From contig QWDQ01000055.1 of the NCBI GenBank assembly GCA_003868215.1, forward strand, positions 1 to 64,000: a DNA stretch of 64,000 bases, in the 5' to 3' direction. Under the pieces are notes generated by a model. That model saw only the letters and a program-made list of their open reading frames with translations. It was not told the DNA's origin and ran no database searches. This DNA is from Pseudophaeomoniella oleicola (taxonomy: Eukaryota; Ascomycota; Eurotiomycetes; Phaeomoniellales; Phaeomoniellaceae). The position numbers and the translations under genes are program-made. Below, in pieces: positions 46,322-58,678 of this stretch (positions are counted from its first letter, which is position 1; the number at the start of each line of letters is the position of its first letter).

Positions 46322-48494
46322 ATGGCACAAGTCGACGCCCTTGACTTGATCGTGCTGGCGTTACTGTTGGTGGGCAGCGTAGCATATTTCACGAAGGGCA
46401 CCTACTGGGGCATACACAAAGACCCCTATGCTACCGCTTACGCCAATGGCTCAACCACAAAGGCCGGCAAGACCAGGAACATTCTGGAGAAGATGGATGA
46501 ATCGGACAAAAACTGTGTGATACTCTACGGCTCACAGACGGGTACCGCAGAAGATTACGCTTCTCGCTTAGCCAAGGAGGGTCACTCAAGATTCGGACTG
46601 AAAACCATGGTCGCAGATCTGGAAGACTACGACTATGACAACCTCGACCAGTTCCCCGAAGATAAGGTAGCCTTCTTCGTACTTGCCACCTACGGCGAGG
46701 GAGAACCAACAGACAATGCCGTCGACTTCTATGAGTTCGTTACCGGTGACGACCCGTCATTCTCGGAAGCGACGGAGGACCAGCCGTTGAGCAAGCTGAA
46801 GTATGTCGGCTTCGGCTTGGGTAACAATACCTATGAACACTACAATGCCATGATCCGGAGGGTGGATACTGCTTTGACCAAACTTGGCGCAACCAGGATT
46901 GGCGCAGCAGGCGAGGGTGATGATGGGGCCGGGACAATGGAAGAAGATTTTCTGGCCTGGAAAGAACCCATGTGGAAAGAGCTGTGCGAGGCATTGGCTC
47001 TCGAGGAGCGTGATGCTATCTACGAGCCTGTTTTTGGAATCGAAGACCGCGAGGACCTGTCAGCCGAAGACGATACTGTCTATCTCGGAGAACCCAACAA
47101 GAACCATCTCGAGTCAACACAGAAGGGCCCGTTCAATGCTCACAATCCTTACATAGCACCTATCGCTGAGTCCAAGGAACTTTTCACTGTCAAGGATCGT
47201 AATTGCTTGCATATGGAGATTGATGTCTCAGGCTCGAATATCGCGTACACAACTGGTGATCACATCGCCGTCTGGCCGACCAATGCTGGTGTAGAAGTGG
47301 ACCGATTTTGCAAGGTCTTCGGATTGGAACCGAAGCGGCACACTGTTATTACTATCAAACCTTTGGATGTCACAGCTAAGGTCCCTTTCCCTACACCGAC
47401 AACGTACGACGCAGCAATCCGATATCACATGGAAATCTGCGGAGCCGTCTCTCGTCAATTCATCGACACTCTTGCTCAGTTTGCTCCCACCGATGCTGCC
47501 AAGGCCGAAATGAGCAAGATGGGTCAAGACAAGGATTATTTCCAGGAGAAGCTCGGCAGCCAATATTACAACATTGCCCAAGCGCTCGAGATGATACATC
47601 CTGGTCCTTGGGACAAGGTGCCTTTCTCTTGCTTGATTGAGGGTATCAACAAAATTCAACCTAGATACTATTCTATTAGTTCCTCCTCCCTCGTCCAAAA
47701 GAACAAGATCTCGATCACTGCCGTGGTAGAAAGTGTTCGGATTCCAGGAGCGAATGCACATGTTTTGAAAGGGGTCACCACCAATTATCTTCTGGCATTA
47801 AAGCAAAGGCAATATGGAGAGCCAGACCCTGAACCGAGAGGTCTCAACTACGCTATCAACGGCCCGCGTAACAAGTATGATGGTATCCATGTTCCAGTAC
47901 ATGTTCGACACTCCAACTTCAAGCTGCCTTCGGACCCGTCGAAACCGGTCATTATGATCGGCCCCGGGACAGGTGTGGCACCTTTCCGTGGGTTTGTACA
48001 AGAGCGCGCTGCACAAGCGAAGGCCGGAGAGAATGTTGGAGACACTGTCCTCTTCTTCGGTTGCAGAAACAAGAATGAAGACTTTTTGTATAAGGACGAG
48101 TGGGATGTAAGTGCCCTATATGCTGCAACCCTCCCATATCATGCTGTGACCAATTGTTTTGTTCTGATTGACTAATCGCTTGTGGCAGGAATATAAATCT
48201 GCCCTGGGTGACAAATTCATACTACACACTGCCTTTTCCCGAGATCCCGAAAACAAAGGCAAGAAGGTATATGTCCAGCATCTTCTCAAGGAACAAGGCA
48301 AACGCATCAATGAGCTGCTACAGCAAAAAGCCAACTTTTATGTCTGTGGTGATGCTTCACACATGGCAAGAGAGGTCAATGAAGTGCTTGGACAGATCAT
48401 TGCACAAGAAAGAGGCGTGACTACGGAGAGGGCCGAAGAAATCGTCAAGCAAATGAGAAATAACGGAACTTACCAAGAAGATGTCTGGTCTTGA
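46322..48494 (+). CDS. cprA: NADPH-cytochrome P450 reductase
   Basis: CDS join(46322..48106, 48189..48494), 696 aa. It passes electrons from NADPH through FAD and FMN to ER cytochromes P450, including those of ergosterol synthesis. An N-terminal membrane anchor (about residues 7-25) precedes the FMN-binding flavodoxin domain with GSQTGTAE (70-77) and ATYGEGEPTDNA (near 121). The FAD domain contains PRYYSISSS (near 446). The NADPH domain contains GPGTGVAPFRGF (near 547) and ends with the conserved C-terminal Trp (EDVWS). The single 82-nt intron (GTAAGT donor, TTGACTAATC branch region, GTGGCAG acceptor) separates ...KDEWD from EYKSALG, within the NADPH domain. All cofactor motifs are intact and the length is typical. 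Confidence 0.97.
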
Positions 48495-49269
48495 GGAACG
48501 TTACGAGGAACGTTACGAGGACCGTTCATCCATGTTCACTCCGAGTTACGACGCACATGGTTCCGGCGCGATGAGATACTGGTATGGGCCATACTAACTG
48601 TGTTCATTTATTTTAATCAGCATCAGCCGGTAGTTCTAAACTAGCGAGATGTATCCCTTTTTGGGGAAAGTCGGGATAGATCGTGTCAACGTTTTTTGTT
48701 GATATGTATGTTGCCTTCTGATAGTAGACTGGACATACTATATCTGTTCTCAGGTAATTTTGATTTAATAATGAAGTTTTAAAAAGAGTAAAAGTCGTTG
48801 GTAAGATATCTTTACATTTGTTCGTTATTGCACATTACTAGTAATGCTTTGGAGGGGACCAAGATAAAGTGAATATATTCGGACGTTATCATCGTCGTGA
48901 TCCTACCTCCCTACGTAAATACCTACATTTCAGAACATAGACAGCCTTCACTCTCCATATCTCCATATCTCATCACCATAACGATCATCATTCTGACTGA
49001 CTCGACCTGTAATTATCTACTCCCCAATACTTGATACATACATACTTATGTTAGGTACGTAGACTTCCCCTTTCGGTGTCCATTAAACCGAACCGAATCT
49101 CCATGCTCTACATATATATTATTAATTATGTTTATGTAGGTTGAAGAAAAAGAGAAATTCTAGTAAATTAGATAATTAAGATACTTTGTAGACTCTGTTT
49201 GGTCTTTGTGTACATACTTTCCAATTCATATCATAACTCACCCACCCAACCCCTCCATCATCATCAACA
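48495..49269. other. Intergenic, CPR 3' side and mutarotase promoter
   Basis: No gene. The CPR stop is followed by a near-tandem GAGGAACGTTAC repeat at about 48492-48518. AT-rich DNA follows, with TACGTA at 48912 and 49056. Confidence 0.5.
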
Positions 49270-49788
49270 ATGTCCTCCTCCCCTTCACAACAACAACAAC
49301 AACGCCGTTTCGCCCAAATCATAAAACTTAAACCCGCCTACAAAGACGAATACATCCGGATCCACCGGGAGGTCTGGCCCGCGGTGTTGGGGAGGATCCG
49401 GAGGTCGGGGATTGGGGATTATAGTGTTCGTTGTCACCAACAGCTTTGTGGAGGAGGAAGAGGGTGAGAGGAAGAGAGCTGATGATATCTTTATCTATAG
49501 ATATTCTACGACGAGGGGTCAGGCATTCTTTTTGCTAGTATGTTGCCCCCACCTCTCCTCCCTCCTCATCTAACAACCGTCACAATTCCAGCATTCAAAT
49601 ACACCGGAAAAGATTACGACCATGACATGGCCGCCATGGCCGAAGACCCGGACACGCAGCGCTGGTGGGCGCTGACGGATAAGATGCAGGAGAGCTTCAA
49701 TGAGGAGGGTGGGGCGAAGAGTTCGGTGGAGGGGGGGAAGGAGGGGTGGTGGAGAGGGTTGAGGGAGGTGTTTTATTTTGAGGGGTGA
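49270..49788 (+). CDS. L-rhamnose mutarotase family protein (RhaM-like)
   Basis: CDS join(49270..49425, 49501..49537, 49592..49788), 129 aa. RhaM-type proteins interconvert the alpha and beta anomers of L-rhamnose in the cytosol. After a Gln-rich N-terminus come the family marks: KPAYKDEYIRIHREVWP with the conserved His, GIGDYS-IFYDEGSGILFA across the first splice, and FKYTGKDYDHDMAAMAEDP with TQRWWALTDKMQ. It ends LREVFYFEG as expected. The middle exon is only 37 nt. Intron 1 (75 nt) uses the unusual donor GTTCGT; intron 2 (54 nt) uses GTATGT. No rhamnose catabolic genes are in the window. It ends 88 bp from the ALG2 stop, tail to tail. Confidence 0.85.
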
Positions 49789-49876
49789 GAGAGGAAAGGA
49801 GGTGGGGGAGGAGAGAAAGATCATCAAGATTTCAGATGAGAGATTGCTCTATGATGTTATATCAGAGCTTGATTGA

Positions 49877-51399
49877 TCAATACCTAGACCGTGGCGGTTT
49901 CCTGGTTGGAGGCCCTCTGACCAAGACCGCAATCAAAGCAGCGGCAAAAACGCCCAACAATCCCAAAAGCAGAATTACATCTTTGTGGCTAATGAATGGC
50001 TTTCTGACATCTTGTCTTGACATCTCTTGCAACTCTTCTTCCAACCGTCTCGCCATAACCGTTCGCGAGAACATTTCCTCTACTCTCTCACGTCCCGCCT
50101 CTCCCATAGCTTTTAGCTCATCTGCTCCCATCTCTGTCGATACCTTCCGTAGTATCGCTGTCCAAGCTGCAGGATCCTCAACGTTCCTGAGCCACCCAGT
50201 GGTTCCCTCGACAACTGTTTCAAGAGGACCTCCTGTAGTGGCTGCTAGCACAGGTACGCCAGCGTACATGGCTTCCACAGGGACAATACCAAAATGCTCG
50301 TTCTGTGGAGTGTAGAGGAGCAGTGTAGCTGAATTCAATAATATGTCTCTGAAAGCCGAAGGTATCGAGAGAAGGAAGATAACTGATACATCGCTCGGAA
50401 TGGCGAGAGCAGTTGGTATCGTGGACGCTGTCATGGTACTAAGACCGAGCGATTCTGCAAGAGATAGGAGATACTTGTGATATCTGACATTCTCTGGGAC
50501 CCTGGAATCATAACCTCCAGCTATCACCAGTCGAGTATTTTGACGTTCTGATTCGTTCAAGCCATTGTAGGCACGGATAGCAAGCTCGATACCCTTCTTC
50601 TCCTCGTAGCGGTTGATGCTCAAGAAGATCTTCTTCCCTTCCCACACTCTTTCATTTTCTTGAACCTTCTGGCTGAGCGTATCTACACAGGGATATACTA
50701 CTCTGGCACTCTCACCAATCTTCTTTCCCAGAGTACGTATCACCACCGACTTGGTGAAACGTGAGTTCACCACCACTCGGTCCGCCGCTGTCATGGTCCA
50801 TACTTCAAACCAATCAAAGGCAAGCCTGTATAGTCTCTTTATAAGGCCCAGTAGGCCACCTTGATCTCTCCGTGCAAGTAATTGGTCCGGGAAATGACAA
50901 TAAAACAATGTCCTCTGGCTCGACCACAGCCATCGTAGAAGCGGAAGGCATGCGCTCAATTGGTCAACAATGAAACTTGTGGGATGGAGTTTCTCTAACT
51001 CGTTGCTGAAGAGTGATATCTGGAGGACGAGATGAAACTGGCGGAGAGTTGCAAGCAGAATATGGAAACGACGAAGGAACGACGAAGGAAATATGGTGTT
51101 GCCGCGCACTCGGACATCTAGTGTACCTACGTTGACAACACTGGTGAGTTCAGGAGATGTACAGAGCGCTAAGTGGCAGCCCGAGCTGTACTGAAGTGCT
51201 TACCATCTCTTGCTTCTTCAAAGCAATGGGAAGGGTCGCAATGGCTGGTGAATATGGTGACTTTATGACCACGCTCCTGTAATGCGACAGCAGCATCGAC
51301 TATAAGTCTTTCTGCACCTCCGATGCCCAGATCAGGATGGAAGAACACAATTTTCTGCTGCCTATGATCAACTCCTTTTGGCTTATCTTTTGATGCCAT
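49877..51399 (-). CDS. ALG2: Alpha-1,3/1,6-mannosyltransferase Alg2
   Basis: CDS complement(join(49877..51126, 51204..51399)), 481 aa. Alg2 adds the second and third mannoses to the dolichol-linked oligosaccharide on the cytosolic face of the ER. It is a GT4-family enzyme. The N-terminal Rossmann loop [15 protein letters not shown] is at about 20-34, the ALG2-typical [13 protein letters not shown] lies near 140, and the retaining-GT E-x7-E motif EHFGIVPVE with MYAGVPVLA is near 340. The C-terminus has a hydrophobic helix ([20 protein letters not shown]) before a basic tail. The 77-nt intron (GTAAGC donor) joins ...EEARD to [10 protein letters not shown]. The start is the first in-frame ATG. 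It shares a short divergent promoter with VPS11. Confidence 0.94.
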
Positions 51400-51619
51400 T
51401 GAGAGAGAGTCCGTATCGGCAGCTGAACTGAAACAGATAAGTTGTGTAGGTGTTAATTGCCCTCCGTTCGGGCCAGAAATCACTTGCTCCCCACACTGAC
51501 AAAGCTCCGCCGATGGAAGCTTTCCGCGTCATCTACAAGACGCCCACATGGCAGGTTGCTCAGCTACATACACAGTGATACCACCGAGAGCTGTCGCTCA
51601 ATAGCGCAGTACCAGAAGC
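51400..51619. promoter_or_regulatory. Divergent promoter between ALG2 and VPS11
   Basis: The start codons of ALG2 (-, 51399) and VPS11 (+, 51620) are 220 bp apart, head to head. The region must hold both core promoters or overlapping transcription units. I see no TATA box or known operator. The arrangement is seen directly; co-regulation is inferred. Confidence 0.55.
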
Positions 51620-54600
51620 ATGGCATTACCTGGGGTATGATACTGCTTCATGTGACTAACCTCGTATACTGCTAAACTAACATTTTTGTAGTGGAAGACC
51701 TTTCCCTTCTTCAATGTTGAGGAGGTGAGTCTTCGAGACCCTGGGAACGACGATGAAGAGGGTGGGAGCATATTCGATGTAAGTGCCTTCAAGACTGCTG
51801 CACATACAAAGAGGCTAATGCCTTTGTAGAAAGATGTTACTGCTTTGACGACTGGCTCCGATACTTTGTTTCTGGGCACGACTGATGGAGAGATTCGTAT
51901 ACTGTCTTCCACCTTCAAGCAGATAAGGGCATTTAGAGCATATGATGGGGCTTCTGTACGGCTTTTGAGGCAGATCGAATCGACTTCACTCCTTGTCTCT
52001 GTCGCGGAGGACTTGAGCAGCGATCCTGTTTTGAAAGTATGGGCATTAGATCAACCGGAGAAGAAAGGCGCTACAAATGGTAGACCAAGATGTCTGTCCG
52101 AAACCAAGATCGCAAATGGGAGGAAGCTTTTCCCGGTATCGGCATTTGTTGTACTGCAAGATCTGTCTCAAGTGGCAGTTGGATTTGCTAACGGTGCTGT
52201 CACCATCATTCGGGGTGATCTCATCCACGATAGAGGCACTAAGCAGCGAACCGTCTTCGAGTCTGACGAACCTATAACAGGGCTCGAGGTCAGAGAGGGC
52301 GGATTGACGACGCTGTTTATTGCGACGACAAGTAAGATAGTCACATTGGCCATTGCTGGCAGGGGCCAAGGTTCTCCTCCTAAGACCCTCGACAACAATG
52401 GCTGTGGGGTTGGCTGTATGACGATGGATCCGGACACAAAAGACATCATTGTGGCAAGAGACGACGCGGTATACAGTTATGGTCTTAATGGAAGAGGCCA
52501 GCCGTATGCATTTGAAGGACCCAAGACTCTGGCCAAAGTCTACAGAGACTACATCGCGCTCGTATGCCCACCGAGAGTAGCGCAAATGTCCAAATCGAAG
52601 GCATTTCGCAGGTTAGGCGCCGACCAGATGGATGATTTATTCAGCACCAGTTCTTTCTCCCTGTTGGATCCTGACCTTCGGTTTATTGCTCATACGGAAT
52701 CGCTGTCGTCTTCAGTGAAAGAAGTTTTCAGCATCTGGGGGGATCTTTTCTTAGCAACAATAGATGGAAGGGTAAGACCACTTCCAGCTTTTTAAAATCC
52801 ATGCTGATCGATCTAGCTACACCGATACCGAGAGAAGTCTCTCCAGGAGAAGTTGGACATCTTATACCAGAGGAATCTCTACCTCTATGCTATCAACCTC
52901 GCACAGAAGCAAGGTGTCGATGTGATGCAGCAGAATGTCATCTTCCGAAAGTATGGTGACTACTTATATCAAAAGGGCGACTACGACACAGCAATGCAAC
53001 AGTATCTTCGCGCGATCGACAACACTGAGCCATCACAGGTCATTCGTAAATTCTTGGATACGCAGAGGATACACAATTTAATTGAGTATCTTGAGGAGCT
53101 ACATGATCATGAGCGTGCGACTGCTGACCATACGACGCTTCTCCTGAATTGCTATGCTAAATTAAAGGATACCGAGAAGTTAGACGCATTCATCAAAGCT
53201 CCAGGCGAGCTCAAGTTTGACTTGGAGACGGCCATCACAATGTGCCGTCAAGGAGGATATTATGAACAAGCCGCATATCTGGCAACAAAACACGGAGAAA
53301 ACGACCTTGTGATAGATATACTCATTGAAGATTCCAAGAAGTACGCAGAGGCTTTGGAGTACATCCGGCGGCTTGACCCCGAGTATGCTTATGCCAACCT
53401 TATGAGGTATGCAAGAGTTCTTCTTGGGCATTGCCCTACCGAGACAACTCGACTCTTCATCGAGTATTACATAGGAAAATATCACCCTAGAGAGGAGTTA
53501 CCGGCAGAAGTATCGTCACCTAAGCCTCAGGAACAGAGTGGAGGAGCTCTGCAAAATCTAGCAGCCTTGCTCCCCTTGCCATATATGTCTCGATCAGCTT
53601 TAGCTACCCCTTCCGAGCAACAGACTGCTACAACCGCCGAAGCTAAACTTGCTCCTCCTCCACTGGAAGAGGTCACCGCAGAAGCGATGGAGTATCCCAT
53701 ACCCGCTCCCCGTACCGCCTTCTCTTCCTTTGTCGGTCAACCACAAGAGTTTATATCGTTTCTTGAAGCACTGCTTGAGCAACCAAATCTATCAACAACA
53801 TCGATTACTGACCTTCGAACCACGCTGTTCGAGATCTATCTTCAGGAGGCATCAACCGCGCCGACAAAGGCAGAGCGCGAACGATATCAATCACTTGCTA
53901 AGTCCTTGATTGAAGAAAGCGCGAAAGCCGATCCTACCGAGTCTACCATATCAAACTCGAACGTTCTGTTGTTGTCTACATTATCGAATTTTGAGCCAGG
54001 AAAAACGCTGATCAGAGAGCTTGCATCCCTGCATAGCGACATCTTTCGCTCACACACGAATGCAAAAGATACTGCAGGAGCTTTATCTGCCCTCCAAAGA
54101 TATGGGCCTGAAACACCTTCACTTTATCTTGACGCACTGACCTATATATCTTCAACTCCACAAATCCTAGCAGAAGCTGGTGGGCAGAAGACTTTGACTT
54201 CAATTCTCAAGGAGATACAATCGAGAAATCTGCTCAGCCCACTGCAGGTCATACAGCTCCTGTCGTCCACTTCCGTGGTAAAAATGGGCATGCTAAAAGA
54301 CTACTTATCGTCAAATATCGAGAAGGAACGAAAGACCATCAACTCAAATCGACAGCTGATCAATTCATACCGAGATGAAACAGCCACCAAACGCGTCGAA
54401 ATTGAAGACCTCAGCAACAAACCTGCGGTCTTCAACGCGCGACGATGTGCATCCTGTACACAACCTCTGGAGCTACCGACAGTCCACTTCATGTGTAAAC
54501 ATAGTTTCCACCGGCGATGTCTCGATTCGAATATGCCTCGACAACAATCTCGCTTCGGTGTGCGTGATGATGATACGGAAGATGCCGATACTGCTAGCTT

Positions 54601-54793
54601 GGAGTGCCCTGTATGTAAGCCTGTAAATGACACTATCAAAGCGATCAGGCGGACGCAGACGGAAAATGCTGCCCAGCAGGATCTTTTCAAAGCTGCCTTG
54701 GAGAGGGGGGCTGGGGGAGAGAGCAGATGGGGAGTTGTCAGCGAATTCTTCGGTCGTGGCGTTCTGAACAGCGGAATCATCAGTGATGGATAA
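51620..54793 (+). CDS. VPS11: Vps11/Pep5, HOPS and CORVET core subunit
   Basis: CDS join(51620..51634, 51692..51778, 51830..52771, 52817..54793), 1,006 aa. Vps11 is a core subunit of the CORVET and HOPS tethering complexes for endosome and vacuole fusion. The first exon encodes only MALPG; exon 2 starts WKTFPFFNVEEV, the family's typical opening. A beta-propeller fills about 1-350 and an alpha-solenoid (clathrin-repeat-like, for example YGDYLYQKGDYDTAMQQYL) follows. A C-terminal RING-H2 finger near 891-942 shows CASC...CKHSFHRRC...CPVC. Introns of 57, 51 and 45 nt all have GT-AG ends; the first two have CTAAC/CTAAT branches. A GTGAGT inside exon 2 is not used, because the frame continues into the conserved acidic segment. 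Confidence 0.94.
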
Positions 54794-56078
54794 TACATGG
54801 GTCGGCCTTGTTGTCTTGTCTGCATAGATATATCGCTCTTATGATACCCCTCTTTTCTCCGTTCACTTTGATGATCATACTTCCGCAGCGCATATACCTT
54901 GAGACATCCATTTACGATATGTGAGATGCTTTGTATTTCGAACCTTTCACTCAAAATTTTGCCGTTGCTGAATTGGCCATCTTTCGCGATAGTCAACATC
55001 CCCTAGGATCAAATGGTACGACCGTATCCGCAGTTAAGATGTAGCTTGTCCTCTCAACAATCATACGGTGTCGAGTCGTGTCGGACTTGGCGTAGAGTAC
55101 TCCATCCCTTGCAGCGTAGGAAGACCGCCGTAACATGATTGATCCCCAGCCTCTCTCGAGCCAGTGGTTTTCGGAACATTGGACCTTGTGTTCTTGTTGG
55201 AATAAGAAGAGGTCACCATGGCCACTCACGAATGATCTCGTTGCAATTGATGACTGTATTGATGAGCGTCGTGCGGTCTGGAAGCCTTCGGGGTCCGATT
55301 CCAGGAAGCGAATATATCGTGGGGTCGAAAGTATACCTCCAAGCACTTCATTATCCCACTCCCGATGGAATCAAAGCTTTCTCTTGATCCAGGATAATGG
55401 CTGTAAAGCCTTCGCCCAGACGAAAAGACAGAGTTCAAATAGGCGAGACGCGAAGATTAATCAAGGCAATGTTGTGCATATTCGATTTACTGTCACGGTG
55501 GTCCATGCACATTGAGGCGCCTATCTGCATTTCGATTTCAATGTTCAACTTGATTGGAGAATTCAGCCATCATCTGTGTGCGGCATGTCTGCTTTCTGGA
55601 CAGATTTTGACAAAGCAAGTGGCCTACATCGGTCATTGATTAGTCGTACATTATGCATCCAGCCGGGACCATCTCATTCCTCGATACCACCGGGTTCAAC
55701 TTTGCTGGGAAATCATATGATCGACCTCTGCAAACTCCATCTACGTTCGGACATGGCTGTGTGGCTTATCCTTATATGGGTGCATGAAAGGCCAATAGCT
55801 CGAAGAGAGGGTAACTCAAGATCCGAGGAAAGGTGACACGTACCCGTCTGGCTTCGCCTCTTCACTGAATATGGTTGATCTGCCAGCCATTAGAGCTGCA
55901 GGTAAGACGAAGATGCATACGATAGACCTCTTGCCCTCCTTGCTTCGCGGTTGTCTTCTCTTACATGCAGAATGCATGCTTACTTCCTGTCAATGTTCTG
56001 CGTGCAAGATGTATCTGTTCTTCAAACCACCGCCTCATCTTGTCCACCCGTTCCTTATGTCTTGTCGTCGTTGCCATC
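54794..56078. other. Intergenic with one antisense open frame
   Basis: No firm gene. On the minus strand a frame open from about 55370 to a stop at 54993 has protein-like composition (REWDNEVLGG, RYIRFLESDPEGFQTA, VERTSYILTADTV). It could be the last exon of an unrecognised gene, but no upstream exon was convincing and a 126-codon plus-strand frame (55135-55515) overlaps it. Confidence 0.3.
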
Positions 56079-57802
56079 ATGAAAGATTTCGCGCGTCCTC
56101 CTATCGCGGTCTGGCTGTCGTGGCCAGCACCGAATTATATTGACCCTGCTAGGACGGGTAGATGGCTTACGCCTGCGACTATCGTGATCACCGCGGTGGC
56201 TATCATGATAGTCATAGGACGGTTCTGGTCGCGAGCCATTATCACCAGGAAAGTAGGAATCGACGACTGGTCTATGTTGGTTGCAATGGTACGAAGCCAG
56301 ACGCCGCAATTGCAATATAATGACTCACTTCCGGCTTCAGGTCCTTTCAATTGCGTTATCTGTGGTGATCATCTTTGGTAAGGGCCACACCATATACTAG
56401 GGGTTGAGGTTCGGAGCTGACACTCCTGGAAGAGGACTTAGTATGCGATATAGGAAGGCATGGTTGGGACTATCCTTTAAGCAAAGCACCACTCCTTCGT
56501 AAGGTCCGTTCGATTACCGCAGACAACTTTTTTCCATTATACGTTCGAGGACGCAGGTGTCAGTGTCATATGCTGACCATTCGCTAGGTTATTTGGGTAT
56601 CCGAGTGGCTGTATGTTTTTGCTGCATTTTTCGCTCGTATATCTGTTCTTATATTCTATCGGCGCATCAATGCTGGAGCCTGCAATAGACCGTTCTTCTG
56701 GGCAACCTTGACTGGAATCGTCTACAACATGTTCTTCACGCTTCATATCCCTCTATTTCTCTGCCTGATTTATCGCCCTATGAATGCCTTTTGGCTATCT
56801 AATGACACCGAGTGGGTTGCAACACATCGCTATTCTTATGGGAGGGAAGATATCGGGTTGATCATGAACGGCGCAATGTCCACAATTGGAGACATTTACA
56901 CAGCAGCAATACCGTTCTTCCTGGTCACAAGCCTACAAATGTCTGGAAGTCGAAAGGCCAAGCTGTACATGCTTTTCTCTTCTGGACTCGTTCAGGTTGC
57001 ATCAGGCGCTTTACGAACCTACGCAATGGTCCACCTCGTCACTACGTACGACACGACTTGGCGCCTCCCGACAACTTGGATCTGGACCATTTCCGAACTC
57101 AACATCACCATAATTTGCGGCTCTGTCCCGGCAGTCAAACCTCTCGCAGATCATCTATTTGGCCAGGGAATATCCGGATGTATGAGCTATGTCAGACGTT
57201 CCAGATCAGGGCCAAGCCAAGCAAGATGTGCCAATGATCCGCAAGACAAATCACTTCCATCACTCCCATCCTCGACATCCTCGAACCGAGCGTATGGCAA
57301 GGCGAAGAGCTCCTGGTTCAGCAAACTGTCCGTCTTCACGGAGGAGACCGAATTATCTTCTACCACCGCCACTTCTGTCTCCGCGGCGAAGCCCACTAAT
57401 AGCAGTCATGTAGACAACCTCAACATAAATCCCACCACCAGAACAACGATCACCGCCACTCTCCCCTCGGCCCGTCCCCGCACCCCTTCAGCCCTCATCC
57501 TCTGCGACGACCCCCGCTCCACCTCTCCCACGTCCCACGCCGCTCCAATAATCCAAACCCGCCGCTCCTTCCACGTTGCTTCCAATTCAGCCTCCTCGTC
57601 TACATCGTCCACCGAAGCGATAACGCGTGCCACCGGAGGAGCCGGACGAAAGTGCAGCGGCAGCAGCGGAGGCGCGGACCGGAGATACTCGGAGGATAGC
57701 GCGGAGAATATGTTCGGCGGATATCAGCATGCGCATATTTATCCTTTTACCGGAGTTGGCTATGGGAGGACTCGGACGGAGGTTCAGGGAGGGCCGCGAT
57801 AA
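56079..57802 (+). CDS. Rhodopsin-domain integral membrane protein (PTH11-type)
   Basis: Provisional CDS join(56079..56288, 56341..56377, 56442..56503, 56588..57802), 507 aa. Fungal rhodopsin-domain proteins are seven-helix plasma-membrane proteins, some with receptor roles (Pth11); ligand and partner are unknown. The sequence shows PATIVITAVAIMIVIGRFWSR as helix 1, the family segment VGIDDWSMLVAM, CDIGRHGWDYPLSKAP, then SEWLYVFAAFFARISVLIFYRRI. The characteristic DIYTAAIPFFLV and WTISELNITIICGSVPAVKPL follow. The C-terminal third is a Ser/Thr/Arg-rich cytoplasmic tail. Introns 1 and 2 have ordinary donors. Intron 3 needs the rare donor GTCCGT, so exon 3's end is uncertain; the frame of the last exon is secure. 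No neighbour suggests a cluster. Confidence 0.75.
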
Positions 57803-58414
57803 TCATAATTATAATGCGTGAGTGGTCAGGGGACTGCCGGTTGGGAGATGTCGACGATGAGCTCGTTCTTCACTTCTGTCTCTCATGTTTGTATGAATAG
57901 GGGCTCAGGGCTGACACCATATGAATGCGTGATTTCATGAACGCCAATGTGAAGAGGATGTATTACATCTTCCTACCAATTCTATATCACAGAAAGTCCC
58001 AGTTCAATCAGAGCCGCCATCATATAATGACCTCGGTCCCCCTCTTCCATAGTTACTTCTTTCCCTCCTCAACAGAATCCCCCACCAACGACCAATACAC
58101 TAGTTGCACACCCAGTCCTACACGTCGTCTCACACCTCGCCGTCACAGTCGTCCTGATTGTCGTCGTCGGTGAAACATTGTTCAAGCATGTCGAGACTAC
58201 ACATGGCGCCGTGCTGAGTTCTTCGATGATGCAGTCGGGCGTTATGCAGGGTCGGAGAGTTGTAAAAGTTGTGTTGAGGAGGGAGAGGGTTATGAGAGAG
58301 ATAGGGGATGGGCAGGCTAAGGGTAGGAAAGAAGATGGGAGTTAGTTTTGAGAGTTGGGTGGATGGCTCCTTTTTCCCTCTTTTGGGGGAGAAAGGGGGA
58401 AGGGCAAAGGATAA
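57803..58414. other. Intergenic, rhodopsin-domain gene 3' side
   Basis: No gene. The part after about 58240 is strongly G/A-rich on the plus strand, continuing into the purine-rich strand opposite the small secreted-peptide candidate. Confidence 0.5.
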
Positions 58415-58678
58415 CTAACGGGGTTGGACGGTTATGGTAGTGGTAGTGGTCACTGGGCAGGTGTAGTTTGAGATTGAGAGGGAGGGAGAAAGAGATGGTG
58501 AGGATCGGGTCGGGGGGATGGGATTATAGTAATGGCTCGATTTTATGGTGTATGGAGGTCTTGGGATGTGTATATCTGGGTGGGTGGTTGGTTGAGGAGC
58601 GGCGAGGGTGTGTAGAGGGATCAGGAGAAGGACGAGGAGGGTGGAACGGAGGATTTCGCGGTTTGGAATCAACAACAT
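58415..58678 (-). CDS. Possible small secreted protein, 87 aa
   Basis: Short intron-less frame from ATG 58678. It starts MLLIPNREILRS and has a clear hydrophobic core TLLVLLLIPLHTLA followed by AP, which fits a signal peptide cleaved near residue 27. The mature part is Pro/Ser/Tyr/Thr-rich, has one Cys and ends CPVTTTTTITVQPR. I do not recognise a family. Such proteins are common in fungal secretomes, but the region is of biased composition (pyrimidine-rich coding strand), so the frame could be open by chance. Confidence 0.35.
   Translation of the reverse strand: MLLIPNREILRSTLLVLLLIPLHTLAAPQPTTHPDIHIPRPPYTIKSSHYYNPIPPTRSSPSLSPSLSISNYTCPVTTTTTITVQPR

Noticed and set aside
51721-51735. GTGAGT donor-like site in VPS11 exon 2
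   Set aside because: Reading through keeps the frame into the conserved acidic segment and a proper donor at 51779, so it is not used.
54993-55370. Minus-strand coding-looking frame downstream of VPS11
   Set aside because: No start, partner exon or family was found, and a plus-strand frame of similar size overlaps it. It is described only in the intergenic entry.
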